A stretch of 34,510 bases of DNA from Raineya orbicola (GTDB taxonomy: Bacteria; Bacteroidota; Bacteroidia; Cytophagales; Thermonemataceae): NCBI RefSeq assembly GCF_002843425.1, contig NZ_NKXO01000036.1, positions 1 through 34,510 of the forward strand. The letters are read 5' to 3'. This document shows, one piece after another, positions 8,527-17,133 of this stretch (positions are counted from its first letter, which is position 1; the number at the start of each line of letters is the position of its first letter). A model generated the notes under the pieces. The model worked only from the letters and a program-made list of their open reading frames with translations. It ran no database searches and was not told the DNA's origin. Made by a program: the position numbers and the translations under genes.

Positions 8527-9072
8527 ATGACTCCCGAAGAAGAAATTGAAATCTTGCAGGGTAAAAAGGACTTCAAAGAGCTATCTTTTCCTATACTTTT
8601 TTTGGAAGGTTTGCTCTACAGCCTGCTATCATTTGCTTTGGTGATGATTTTATTTTTCATTTTCCAAAAAGTATTCCCACCCGATTTCCTGCTTAATACC
8701 GAATGGGTAGTGAGTATGAAGTGGGTTGGCGTAGTGCTTATTTCGTCTTTGGTTTTTGCTTTGAGCAAAATAACCAATGGAAAAGTAGCTTGGCAAGTAT
8801 TTGTACGAACTTTGCTAGTTGGGGTAGTGTGCAGTGTTATTATCCTGATTGCTTTTTTTGCTCTATTTCGGTTTATGATAAGCCTTGACGATATTATCAT
8901 TGGCATTGTGAAAATCTATAATTGGCGTGTAGGTTCAGCTCATTTCAAAGAAATTCTGATAGCCTTCGGAGCAGTATTTTTAATGGCATATCCTATTTTG
9001 TTTATGTCCGTAAAATACACTCTACATCGTGTTTTTTGGACAGATGAAGATGAACTGCTCCTGCCTGACTAA
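8527..9072 (+). CDS. Integral membrane protein of unknown function
   Basis: 181 residues with about four hydrophobic segments: roughly residues 24-46, 60-80, 92-115 and 137-157. The N-terminus (TPEEEIEILQGKKDF) is polar and probably cytoplasmic, and the C-terminus is acidic (DEDELLLPD). I recognise no family and see no catalytic motif. It is transcribed alone, and its stop overlaps by 4 bp the stop of the convergent phosphatase gene. It is likely real because of the promoter-like element upstream and a coherent membrane topology. Confidence 0.75.
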   Translation: MTPEEEIEILQGKKDFKELSFPILFLEGLLYSLLSFALVMILFFIFQKVFPPDFLLNTEWVVSMKWVGVVLISSLVFALSKITNGKVAWQVFVRTLLVGVVCSVIILIAFFALFRFMISLDDIIIGIVKIYNWRVGSAHFKEILIAFGAVFLMAYPILFMSVKYTLHRVFWTDEDELLLPD

Positions 9073-10595
9073 ATTCTAAAACCAACCACCAGAATATCAT
9101 CTGTCTGCTCATTGATGTAGCCACGCCAAGTTTCGTGTAGCTCATTCAGATAGAGCCTTTGATATTCCAAAGGCTTGTGATAGTTGAGTTTGAGTTTTTC
9201 TTTGAAGTGTACCGTCAGGAATTTGGTATCGTATTCTCCACCAAATTGGTCAGTAAATCCATCGGAAGACATATAGAAAACATCATCTTCAGAGTAAATG
9301 AGCCTATGCTCCTCAAAATACTTTTCTATAACACTACTACCCCCAATACCAAAACGACTCCCCTTAATTTCTTGTACCCCACCTTCATTAGCAATAAAAA
9401 GCGGTCTTTTAGCCCCTGCAAAGTTAATTTCATTACTTTCTTTATCAATTCTACACAAAGCGATATCCATTCCGTCACTGATAATATCAGCTTTGAAACG
9501 GCTTTCTTTTTGCAATGTTTTATGTAATTCTTTATCTAATTTTTTCAAAATTTCGGCGGGAGCAAAAATATAATCTTCCTTGATAATTCTATTGAGCAAA
9601 TCGTTTCCTATAACCGTCATAAACGCACCGGGAATGCCGTGTCCGGTACAATCGGCAACGGCTAAAAACAAGTATTGATTTATCTCCGCAAACCAATAAA
9701 AATCTCCACTTAAAATTTCCTTGGGTTTATAGAGTATCATAAAATCCCTAAAATGAGGCTTGATAACCTCCACAGAAGGTAAAAGAGCTTCTTGTATGCG
9801 TTTGGTATAATAGACACTATCAATCAGTTCGGCATAAGCACGATTGAGTTCGTCATTTTGAGTTTGTAGAAGTTCTTTTTGCAAGAGTAAATCTTTATTT
9901 TGCCTGTCATAATCTTCGTAAAGTTTCAAAAGTTCCTTATTTTTCTTTTCAATAAGCTCTTGTTGCTGGGCTAATACTTGGTTATATTTTTCCATTTTTT
10001 CTGTTTTCAGGAAGTTTCGCTTACTGATATTTTTGAGAATATTTACATAAAAACGAATAAGGTAAATCACAAAGCCCAGAAGTACTACATAAACCATAGT
10101 GTAAAAGAATAATTTATGCTCTATAACGGCAGAAGAGAATTTATAGCCGACATATTCTAAAACAGCAAAAGTAAGAATGGTAAATACAATGAGAATTGTC
10201 CATAGAATCCCTAAAAAATTACCTGCATACAAAAAGGCAATAATACCCGCCACCAAAAAAGAAGAAATAACAGGCGAGTAAATCCCTCCTGTTTCTATGG
10301 TAGCCACTAAAACCAAGAGAAAAGCCAGAAAGCTCAAAATATTGCCAAAAATAATCACAGGTAGTTCCTTTTTGAAAGCAAATAAACTTGCTACAAGCAG
10401 AGCCACACAAATAAAATTGGTAAGCAAGGTATTTGTCAATTCAAGATAAATGTTGGCGGGTAATAGTAAAACCAAAAAAGCCATACCTATAAGGCTGGCT
10501 TCTACAATATTTTCTGCCTTTTTATAGAGTAAAACATCTGTTTTATGACTTTCGGGGACAAAATAATTTTTGAGGCGATGAAAAAATTCTAACAT
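9069..10595 (-). CDS. Membrane-anchored PP2C-type (SpoIIE) serine phosphatase
   Basis: 508 residues from the ATG at 10595; a TTG one codon upstream is also possible. The N-terminal half has six hydrophobic segments (about 33-182), then a coiled coil rich in Gln, Glu, Lys and Leu (about 195-262), then a SpoIIE phosphatase domain (about 265-508). Metal-binding acidic residues are present: D298 (SGDFYW), D315 (ADCTGHGIPGAFM), and D445 and D449 (SSDGFTD). Such proteins dephosphorylate Ser/Thr on regulators such as anti-anti-sigma factors. No STAS or anti-sigma gene is in the window. The ATG overlaps the TGA of the upstream 148-residue protein by one base, suggesting translational coupling. Confidence 0.9.
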   Translation of the reverse strand: MLEFFHRLKNYFVPESHKTDVLLYKKAENIVEASLIGMAFLVLLLPANIYLELTNTLLTNFICVALLVASLFAFKKELPVIIFGNILSFLAFLLVLVATIETGGIYSPVISSFLVAGIIAFLYAGNFLGILWTILIVFTILTFAVLEYVGYKFSSAVIEHKLFFYTMVYVVLLGFVIYLIRFYVNILKNISKRNFLKTEKMEKYNQVLAQQQELIEKKNKELLKLYEDYDRQNKDLLLQKELLQTQNDELNRAYAELIDSVYYTKRIQEALLPSVEVIKPHFRDFMILYKPKEILSGDFYWFAEINQYLFLAVADCTGHGIPGAFMTVIGNDLLNRIIKEDYIFAPAEILKKLDKELHKTLQKESRFKADIISDGMDIALCRIDKESNEINFAGAKRPLFIANEGGVQEIKGSRFGIGGSSVIEKYFEEHRLIYSEDDVFYMSSDGFTDQFGGEYDTKFLTVHFKEKLKLNYHKPLEYQRLYLNELHETWRGYINEQTDDILVVGFRI

Positions 10596-11041
10596 CAAGA
10601 TTCGGGCATTAAAGTTATTTTTAAAATCTTAAAACGACTTTGTTTTTTGTCGTAATAAAATTTTTGTAAAACATCAAAAATATCATTTCCTCTAAACCAC
10701 GAAACTTGAACTTTGGCGTTATGTTTGGTATCAATCCACTCAATTTCATAGCTTTCTTGGTTCTTTTTGAACTCAGTGATATAGGCAATCATATCTTCAA
10801 GAATAGCTATCTTGTTATGACCTTTCGTGGAATGAAAAAGGAACTTCTGATTATGCTCACGATTGATAGTGATAAGGTCTAACTTAATGAGTGGTGTTTT
10901 GGCATCTTGTTTATCAGGTACGATGTTGTAATCAAAATAAATTTGCGTATCGTTGAGCAACTCACGAATTTGGTTTTCTAATTCAATTTCTTTCAATAAT
11001 ATTTCAGCAGGTTGCTGAATGGCATTGTGTCTATTTTCCAT
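10595..11041 (-). CDS. Conserved hypothetical protein paired with the SpoIIE phosphatase
   Basis: 148 residues, soluble, with no signal peptide or membrane helix. An N-terminal helical stretch (AEILLKEIELENQIRELL) precedes an alternating strand/helix region. I do not recognise a family. Its stop codon overlaps the phosphatase ATG by one base, so both are probably made from one transcript and the protein may regulate or partner the phosphatase. That functional link is inference from position only. The region upstream (11042-11262) is very A/T-rich with long A- and T-runs. Confidence 0.75.
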   Translation of the reverse strand: MENRHNAIQQPAEILLKEIELENQIRELLNDTQIYFDYNIVPDKQDAKTPLIKLDLITINREHNQKFLFHSTKGHNKIAILEDMIAYITEFKKNQESYEIEWIDTKHNAKVQVSWFRGNDIFDVLQKFYYDKKQSRFKILKITLMPES

Positions 11042-11228
11042 ATCTTTTTCAGTGTTGTACGCAAGTAAAAAAAAACAAGAAAAAAAAACAAATTTTTTTG
11101 TTTCTTTTACAAAGGAATACCCCCCTATGTTTTTCAGATTTTTTCAAAATTTATCAAGTTAAACAAACAATTTGCCTCATTTTTTTGTAATTTTTTTATA
11201 GTCTGTATAAATTTTTCAAGAATTTTTG

Positions 11229-11236
11229 TATTTTTG
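11229..11236 (+). promoter_or_regulatory. -7 element (TATTTTTG) before the acyl-CoA dehydrogenase gene
   Basis: TATTTTTG lies 26 bp before the ATG, in an A/T-rich 220-bp intergenic region that holds no other gene or hairpin I can support. No clear -33 TTTG is present. Confidence 0.35.
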
Positions 11237-11262
11237 TTTCCGAACACCAAACAACGCATTTT

Positions 11263-12417
11263 ATGGTAGCAGAAATTTCAACCAAAAACGAATTGTTACA
11301 AGAAATTGCCAAATCTGTGAGGGATTTTGCCAACCTACATATTCGCCCTAATGTAATGGAGTGGGACGAAAGCCAAACTTTTCCTGTGGAAATTTTCAGA
11401 AAATTGGGAGAATTAGGGCTAATGGGCGTGCTTGTACCTGAACAATATGGAGGAGCGGGTTTAGGTTACAAAGAATACGTAACTGCCATTGTAGAGCTTT
11501 CCAAAGTAGATCCTTCTATTGGGCTTTCTATGGCGGCACACAATTCGCTTTGTACTAACCATATTCTAATGTTTGGCAACGAAGAGCAAAAAGCCAAGTA
11601 TTTGCCAAAACTCGCAACAGGTGAATGGATTGGAGCTTGGGGACTTACCGAACCTAATACAGGCTCCGATGCCAGCAATATGCGTACTACCGCCGTACAA
11701 GACGGCGATTATTACATCATCAATGGTGCTAAGAATTTCATTACTCACGGCAAAACGGGCAATGTCGCTGTTGTTGTTACACGCACAGGTGAGCCTCGTA
11801 CCTCTAAAAATTCCACTGCATTTATCATAGAGCGTGGTACTCCGGGTTTTTATGCAGGAAAAAAAGAAAATAAACTCGGTATGCGTGCCTCTGAAACCGC
11901 AGAACTTGTTTTTGATAATGTACGTGTGCATAAAAGCCAAATGTTGGGAAATATAGGTGAAGGCTTTCATCAGGCTATGAAGATTTTGGACGGAGGTCGT
12001 ATTTCTATTGCCGCACTTTCTTTGGGTATTGCTATGGGAGCTTATGAAGCCGCTGTACAATATGCCAAAGAAAGACAGCAGTTCGGGCAACCTATTGGTA
12101 AGTTTCAGGCTATTGCTTTCAAACTTGCCGAAATGGCTACCGAAATTGAAGCCGCTAAATTGCTTACTTATCAAGCCGCCCAGCTCAAAGATGAAGGTTT
12201 GCCTGTAACCCAAGCCGCCGCAATGGCAAAATATTATGCTTCCGAAACTTGCGTAAAAGTTTCTAACGAAGCTGTACAAATTTTTGGTGGATATGGCTAT
12301 ACGAAAGATTTTCCCGTAGAAAAGTTCTACCGCGATTCCAAGTTATGTACTATTGGCGAAGGAACTACTGAAATCCAGAAACTTGTAATTTCTCGTAATA
12401 TTTTGGAGTTAAAATAG
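11263..12417 (+). CDS. Acyl-CoA dehydrogenase (short-chain/butyryl type)
   Basis: 384 residues, the usual length. FAD-dependent oxidation of acyl-CoA to trans-2-enoyl-CoA, passing electrons to ETF. N-terminal helical domain (about 1-125), middle beta domain with the flavin-binding [17 protein letters not shown] region, and C-terminal helical domain with [13 protein letters not shown] and [20 protein letters not shown]. The likely catalytic base is E366 in GEGTTEIQK, as in short- and medium-chain enzymes. It stands alone with no etf or thiolase beside it, so its chain-length preference is open. A strong terminator follows. Confidence 0.94.
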   Translation: MVAEISTKNELLQEIAKSVRDFANLHIRPNVMEWDESQTFPVEIFRKLGELGLMGVLVPEQYGGAGLGYKEYVTAIVELSKVDPSIGLSMAAHNSLCTNHILMFGNEEQKAKYLPKLATGEWIGAWGLTEPNTGSDASNMRTTAVQDGDYYIINGAKNFITHGKTGNVAVVVTRTGEPRTSKNSTAFIIERGTPGFYAGKKENKLGMRASETAELVFDNVRVHKSQMLGNIGEGFHQAMKILDGGRISIAALSLGIAMGAYEAAVQYAKERQQFGQPIGKFQAIAFKLAEMATEIEAAKLLTYQAAQLKDEGLPVTQAAAMAKYYASETCVKVSNEAVQIFGGYGYTKDFPVEKFYRDSKLCTIGEGTTEIQKLVISRNILELK

Positions 12418-12439
12418 TTATCAAAATATCTATTCTATC

Positions 12440-12473
12440 AGCGACTACATCAAACACATAAGTTGTAGTCGCT
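12440..12473. terminator. Terminator shared by the acyl-CoA dehydrogenase gene and sbcD
   Basis: A 10-bp perfect inverted repeat (AGCGACTACA / TGTAGTCGCT) with a 14-nt loop and a plus-strand tail AATTTTTTTC. Its right arm overlaps the sbcD stop codon by two bases. It mainly ends the rightward transcript; a minus-strand T-run is weaker. Confidence 0.75.
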
Positions 12474-13737
12474 AATTTTTTTCTTCTATTTTCTCTACTA
12501 TCTCATTAAAAAGAGGTAGTAGCTCATTATGATATTCCTCTAAAGAATACCCTTCCTGCCTACAAATTTCTAAAAGCACATCTTGTGGATGGATTTCACG
12601 TAAGTCATAGTCAGCGTACTTTCTTACCCAACCCCCTGTATTTTCTCTGTTTTCTAATTCAATTTTGTATGATAGACTCTCTATGCGAGGGTTTTCTTGT
12701 AAGGCTTTTTCTAATATCTGCTTGGCAGTGGGTTCGGGATTTTGCAAAATGACCAGAACCTCTGCCCAAAGTGTTGGAAAAAAAGTCGTTTCTATATCTA
12801 TATTTTTTATTTTATTGCAAACTTCTTGCAATGTTCCAGTGATGCGAATAAGTTTTCTATAAATGGAGGTAGGAACATCAACCGAAGCAATACTTTGCAG
12901 GTTTTTACCTTCAAAATCTACCAGTAACACATATTTCTTATCATTTCTTTCGCTAAAACTCAAAGGCAAAGGCGACCCCGAATAACGAATATGATTTTTA
13001 CCTCCAACCATCTGAGAGCGGTGCAAATGCCCCAAAGCAACATAATCAAAAATAGAAGGGAACACCGTAGCAGGAACTTTACCTAAATTGCCCGAATAAA
13101 TCATTTTTTCAGCTTTATTCTCCTCTCCTTCTTCAGAATGATGCGAGCAACCTTGTGCAAACAAATGCCCCGTAGCAATCAGAGGAATATTCATTTCTGC
13201 ATAACCTCTCTGCCTGATAATTTGAGCCATTTGGGCATAATGATTGTAAATAGCCTCCGCTATAGCCCTGTCGCGTGTTTCATTATCCAAAGTTACTTGA
13301 TTGTAACGAATATCTTTATCTCTAAGAAAAGGGACAGCGGCAACTACTGCTTGTAGCTCATTTTTTTCATTCCGAATTTCAATAAGGTCGTGTTCTTTAT
13401 TTTCACTTGCTCCCCCTACAATGTGCAGTTGAAGAATTTTTGCCAATTCTTGAGGAGCATTGAGGCTGTGGGTAGAATCGTGATTGCCCCCTACAATAAT
13501 AGCGTGATTGCAAGGGGTTTCTTTTACAAGTTTAGCCAAAAACTGATAATATTGCTCTAATGCTTTCTGTGGCGGACTGGCAACATCAAAAATATCACCT
13601 GCAACAATCAAAACATCAACTCTTTCTTTTCGGATAATATCTATGAGCCAGTCCAGAAAGTTTTGAAACTCATCAAAACGTTCCCTATCATAAAGTTTTT
13701 GACCTAAATGCCAGTCGGCAGTATGTAAAATTCGCAT
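12472..13737 (-). CDS. sbcD: Exonuclease SbcCD, nuclease subunit D
   Basis: 421 residues. The Mre11-type subunit of the SbcCD nuclease, which cuts hairpins and blocked DNA ends. The calcineurin-like metallophosphoesterase motifs are complete: D8 and H10 (HTADWHLGQ), D48 (VAGDIFD), N85/H86/D87 (GGNHDS), GHLFAQG and ALGHLHRS. A C-terminal cap (about 285-421) follows. It lies 5 bp after glmM on the same strand, so it is probably co-transcribed. The ATPase partner sbcC, usually adjacent, is not present: the operon ends at a terminator here. Confidence is high. Confidence 0.95.
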   Translation of the reverse strand: MRILHTADWHLGQKLYDRERFDEFQNFLDWLIDIIRKERVDVLIVAGDIFDVASPPQKALEQYYQFLAKLVKETPCNHAIIVGGNHDSTHSLNAPQELAKILQLHIVGGASENKEHDLIEIRNEKNELQAVVAAVPFLRDKDIRYNQVTLDNETRDRAIAEAIYNHYAQMAQIIRQRGYAEMNIPLIATGHLFAQGCSHHSEEGEENKAEKMIYSGNLGKVPATVFPSIFDYVALGHLHRSQMVGGKNHIRYSGSPLPLSFSERNDKKYVLLVDFEGKNLQSIASVDVPTSIYRKLIRITGTLQEVCNKIKNIDIETTFFPTLWAEVLVILQNPEPTAKQILEKALQENPRIESLSYKIELENRENTGGWVRKYADYDLREIHPQDVLLEICRQEGYSLEEYHNELLPLFNEIVEKIEEKN

Positions 13738-13742
13738 ACGAG

Positions 13743-15128
13743 TTACTTACTTAACTCCCTGATGTCTAAAATTACTTTTTCAGTAAGATTATCAGCTGTT
13801 TGTTGGGTATCTGCCTCAGCATAAATGCGAATAATAGGTTCGGTATTACTTTTACGCAAATGTACCCAAGCGTTATCAAAATTTACCTTCAAGCCATCAA
13901 TGGTTGAAATATCAAATTTGGCGTATTTGCGTTGCATTTTTTCCAGAATTTCATCAACATTGATGTTCTCATAAAGCTCTATTTTATTTTTAGACATATA
14001 AAATTTTGGGTAAGTAGCCCTCAGAATACTTGCAGACTTTCCAAATTTAGCTAAATGCGAAAGGAATAGGGCTATTCCTACAAGAGCATCGCGTCCGTAA
14101 TGCAAAGCAGGATAAATTACGCCACCATTGCCTTCGCCTCCTATCACAGCTTTGGTTTGCTTCATTACACTTACTACATTTACCTCTCCGACCGCCGAGG
14201 CAAAATGCGTTTGCCCGTGTTTTTGGGTAATAATACGTAAGGCTTGTGTTGAAGAAAGATTGGAAACGGTATTACCTTTTTGATGTTTTAATACATAATC
14301 GGCAACAGCTACTAAGGTATATTCTTCGCCAAAGGGTTCGCCATTATCACAAATAAAAGCCAACCTATCTACATCAGGATCTACAACTATGCCCAAATCA
14401 AAATTTCCTCTCTCTACTTCCTTTGAAAATTGAATAAGATTTTCGGGCAGTGGTTCAGAGTTGTGAGCAAAATGCCCCGTAGGCTCGCAATTGAACTCTG
14501 TAATCTGAATAACCCCCAAGGCTTTTAGCAGAGCAGGTACCGCAATTCCCCCTACTGAATTTACCGCATCAACAGCTATCTTGAAGTTTTTTTGTCGAAT
14601 AGCCTCTACATCAACGAGTGGAAGAGCTAAAATTTTTTCAATATGCTTTTGTAAATAAGTATTATTCTGTGAGTAGCTTCCCAATTTTTTCACTTCTGCA
14701 AACTCAAAATTACCCTTTTGAGCAATTTCCAAGACCTCTTCACCATCTTTTGCCGAAATAAATTCTCCACAACTATTGAGCAATTTAAGGGCATTCCATT
14801 GCAAAGGATTATGACTAGCCGTAAGAATAATACCACCAATAGCCCCTTCTTCGGGTACGGCTATTTCTACGGTAGGTGTAGTAGCCAAACCCAAATCTAC
14901 TACATCAATACCCAAACCTTGTAATGTAGCCGAGACTAACTGCGAAAGCATAAGCCCCGAAATGCGAGCATCTCTGCCAATAACTACTTTATTTTTTTCT
15001 GCATTTTTGCTTTTTAGCCAAGTACCAAAAGCCGCCGTAAAGCGAACGATATCCACAGGAGTAAGGTTTTCGCCCACCTTACCACCAATAGTTCCACGAA
15101 TGCCTGAAATAGATTGAATGAGTGTCAT
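13743..15128 (-). CDS. glmM: Phosphoglucosamine mutase (phosphohexomutase)
   Basis: 461 residues. Interconverts glucosamine-6-phosphate and glucosamine-1-phosphate on the route to UDP-GlcNAc for peptidoglycan and lipid A. Phosphoserine loop TASHNPLQWNALK (S105), metal loop DPDVDR (250-255, with Val where many enzymes have Gly), sugar-binding loop GGEGNGG (330-336) and phosphate-binding RKSNTEP are present. The GGEGNGG loop resembles archaeal-type phosphoglucosamine/phosphoglucomutases rather than the GGEQSGH of E. coli GlmM, so dual activity is possible. It sits 21 bp after hslU and 5 bp before sbcD in a leftward run. Confidence 0.88.
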   Translation of the reverse strand: MTLIQSISGIRGTIGGKVGENLTPVDIVRFTAAFGTWLKSKNAEKNKVVIGRDARISGLMLSQLVSATLQGLGIDVVDLGLATTPTVEIAVPEEGAIGGIILTASHNPLQWNALKLLNSCGEFISAKDGEEVLEIAQKGNFEFAEVKKLGSYSQNNTYLQKHIEKILALPLVDVEAIRQKNFKIAVDAVNSVGGIAVPALLKALGVIQITEFNCEPTGHFAHNSEPLPENLIQFSKEVERGNFDLGIVVDPDVDRLAFICDNGEPFGEEYTLVAVADYVLKHQKGNTVSNLSSTQALRIITQKHGQTHFASAVGEVNVVSVMKQTKAVIGGEGNGGVIYPALHYGRDALVGIALFLSHLAKFGKSASILRATYPKFYMSKNKIELYENINVDEILEKMQRKYAKFDISTIDGLKVNFDNAWVHLRKSNTEPIIRIYAEADTQQTADNLTEKVILDIRELSK

Positions 15129-15149
15129 TTTGTTTAGAATAGTGTTGTT

Positions 15150-16517
15150 TTACAAAATATAGTGGCTCAAATCTTTATTTTTTACCAAATGGTTTAGTTT
15201 TTCACTTACCATTGAAGCAGTAACTATAATTTTAGCAGGAGGCTGAATAGTGTCTGGAATTTCAAAGAGAAAATCATTCAGAAGGGCACTCATCACGGTT
15301 TGCAAACGGCGAGCTCCTATATTTTCTACTTCCGAGTTGATTTGAAAAGCAATTTCAGCTATTTTTTCAAGGGCTTCGTCTTCAAAATCCAGTTCTACTC
15401 CCTCTGCCATAAGCAATGCTTCATATTGCTTCGTGAGTGCGTTACGAGGCTCTTTGAGAATATGATAGAAATCATCTTTGGTAAGAGCCTGCAACTCAAC
15501 CCGAATTGGGAAACGCCCCTGCAATTCGGGAATAAGGTCAGAAGGTTTGGAAACGTGAAAAGCTCCTGCGGCAATGAATAAGATGTGGTCAGTTTTTACT
15601 ACACCATATTTCGTATTAACAGAACTCCCCTCCACAATAGGAAGTAAATCCCTTTGTACGCCTTCACGGCTTACATCAGGACCTTGCTTTGAGCCAGAAG
15701 AGGCAATTTTATCAATTTCATCAATAAAAATAATTCCTGCATTTTCAGCTCTACGAATTGCCTCCTCTTTTACCTCGTCCATATCAATCATTTTAGAGGT
15801 TTCTTCCTCTAAAAGAATTTTTTTAGCTTCGGCAATTGTAACTTTACGCTTTTTGGTTTTGGTAGGCATAAAGTTAGAAAGCATTTCTTGCAGATTCATC
15901 ATAGAGACTTCATCTATGCCCGAACCTAAAACTCCCACATTAGAAATAGTCTGTTTAATATCTATTTCAATTTTTCGGTGGTCAAGTTCGCCATTGCGGA
16001 TTTTCTCTCGGAAACGCTCACGCGTACGCTCGTTAAGTTCTACTTCATCATTTTTTTCCAAATTGAAGCCAACCCCTTCACTGATAGGTTTTCTGACTGG
16101 CGGAATAAGAGCATCTAAAATAATTTCCTCTACAGCTTCAATGGCTTTTTGCTTAACTTCTTCTTGTTTTTGTTGTTTTACCATACCCACTGCTTGCTCC
16201 ACCAAATCTCTGACCATACTCTCTACATCTCTGCCCACATAGCCCACTTCTGTAAATTTAGAAGCCTCTACTTTTACAAAAGGAGCATCGGCGAGCTTTG
16301 CCAAGCGGCGAGCTATTTCGGTTTTTCCAACTCCTGTTGAACCTATCATTAGGATATTATTAGGGATAATTTCATTTTGAATTTCAGCGGGCGAATTCAT
16401 TCTACGCCAACGGTTGCGAAGAGCAATCGCTACGTTTTTTTTGGCTTCTTTCTGTCCAATAATGTATTTATCTAACTCTGTTACAATTTGTTGGGGGGTG
16501 AGATGTTCTCGGTTCAT
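15150..16517 (-). CDS. hslU: ATP-dependent protease ATPase subunit HslU
   Basis: 455 residues. AAA+ unfoldase of the HslUV protease. Walker A GSTGVGKT (59-66), Walker B IIFIDEID (262-269), the substrate-pore motif GYVG (92-95), an intermediate I-domain (about 110-245), and the C-terminal tail LSHYIL, the kind that docks into HslV. The peptidase gene hslV, often adjacent, is not in this window. A TAAATTTG promoter-like element lies 25 bp upstream, so hslU may have its own start within the trpD-trmH-hslU-glmM-sbcD run. Confidence 0.96.
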   Translation of the reverse strand: MNREHLTPQQIVTELDKYIIGQKEAKKNVAIALRNRWRRMNSPAEIQNEIIPNNILMIGSTGVGKTEIARRLAKLADAPFVKVEASKFTEVGYVGRDVESMVRDLVEQAVGMVKQQKQEEVKQKAIEAVEEIILDALIPPVRKPISEGVGFNLEKNDEVELNERTRERFREKIRNGELDHRKIEIDIKQTISNVGVLGSGIDEVSMMNLQEMLSNFMPTKTKKRKVTIAEAKKILLEEETSKMIDMDEVKEEAIRRAENAGIIFIDEIDKIASSGSKQGPDVSREGVQRDLLPIVEGSSVNTKYGVVKTDHILFIAAGAFHVSKPSDLIPELQGRFPIRVELQALTKDDFYHILKEPRNALTKQYEALLMAEGVELDFEDEALEKIAEIAFQINSEVENIGARRLQTVMSALLNDFLFEIPDTIQPPAKIIVTASMVSEKLNHLVKNKDLSHYIL

Positions 16518-16541
16518 AGTTCATTTTTGTAAAATAGAGGG

Positions 16542-16549
16542 CAAATTTA
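16542..16549 (-). promoter_or_regulatory. -7 element (TAAATTTG) before hslU
   Basis: Minus-strand TAAATTTG matches TAnnTTTG and lies in the 45-bp gap between the TrmH-family gene and hslU. No -33 TTTG is found at normal spacing. Confidence 0.35.
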
Positions 16550-16562
16550 GAGATTTTTTGAA

Positions 16563-17096
16563 TTAAGTACGTAATTTATGTTGTAAAAAATGCCATATCA
16601 CAATTCCTGCACTTACCGCCACATTGAGCGAGTGTTTTGTTCCGAATTGTGGAATTTCCAAAGCCAAGTCTGTCAGTGCTATTGCCTCAGGGCTTACACC
16701 CAAAACTTCATTTCCAAAAATTAAAGCATATTTTTTTTGAGGCTCTACACTAAATTTTTCCAAAGAAATGCTTTGGTCTGTTTGCTCTACGCTGATGATA
16801 ACATAATTTTGGCTTTTTAAGTTTAGTAAAAGTTCCCGAATTTGCTCATAATATTCCCAAGCTACGGTTTCAGTAGCCCCCAAAGCAGTTTTTTGAATTT
16901 CCCGATTCGGAGGAGTTCCTGTAATACCACAGAGATAAATCTTTTCCACAGCAAAAGCATCGGCAGTACGAAAAAAAGAGCCTACATTATGCAAACTACG
17001 AATATTGTCTAAAACTAATACCCAAGGATTTTTAGGCAAAATTTGAAATTGCTCATAGCTTACTCTTTGAATTTCTGATGTTTCTAATTTTTTCAT
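16563..17096 (-). CDS. SPOUT RNA methyltransferase (TrmH/SpoU family)
   Basis: 177 residues, a minimal SPOUT domain without an N-terminal RNA-binding extension. Three SpoU motifs are visible: NIRSLHNVGSFFRTADAF (31-48; N37 and R43), IFGNEVLGVSPEAI, and IPQFGTKHSLNVAVSAGIVIW, which form the knotted SAM site. It probably 2'-O-methylates a ribose in tRNA or rRNA; the target nucleotide cannot be assigned. It lies 37 bp after trpD and 46 bp before hslU on the same strand. Confidence 0.9.
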   Translation of the reverse strand: MKKLETSEIQRVSYEQFQILPKNPWVLVLDNIRSLHNVGSFFRTADAFAVEKIYLCGITGTPPNREIQKTALGATETVAWEYYEQIRELLLNLKSQNYVIISVEQTDQSISLEKFSVEPQKKYALIFGNEVLGVSPEAIALTDLALEIPQFGTKHSLNVAVSAGIVIWHFLQHKLRT

Positions 17097-17133
17097 AGTT
17101 CAAAGATTTGGAAGTTTGTCAAACCATTATCAA

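Noticed and set aside
11042-11262. A/T-rich 220-bp gap considered as a possible small RNA or origin
   Set aside because: Only homopolymer runs and a -7-like element are visible; no hairpin, DnaA box cluster or repeat.
11566-12279. 237-residue open frame on the minus strand inside the acyl-CoA dehydrogenase gene
   Set aside because: A shadow frame of a well-supported gene, with low-complexity composition and no family signal.
15574-16242. 222-residue open frame on the plus strand inside hslU
   Set aside because: Ser-rich antisense shadow of a clear hslU gene; no start signal or recognisable domain.
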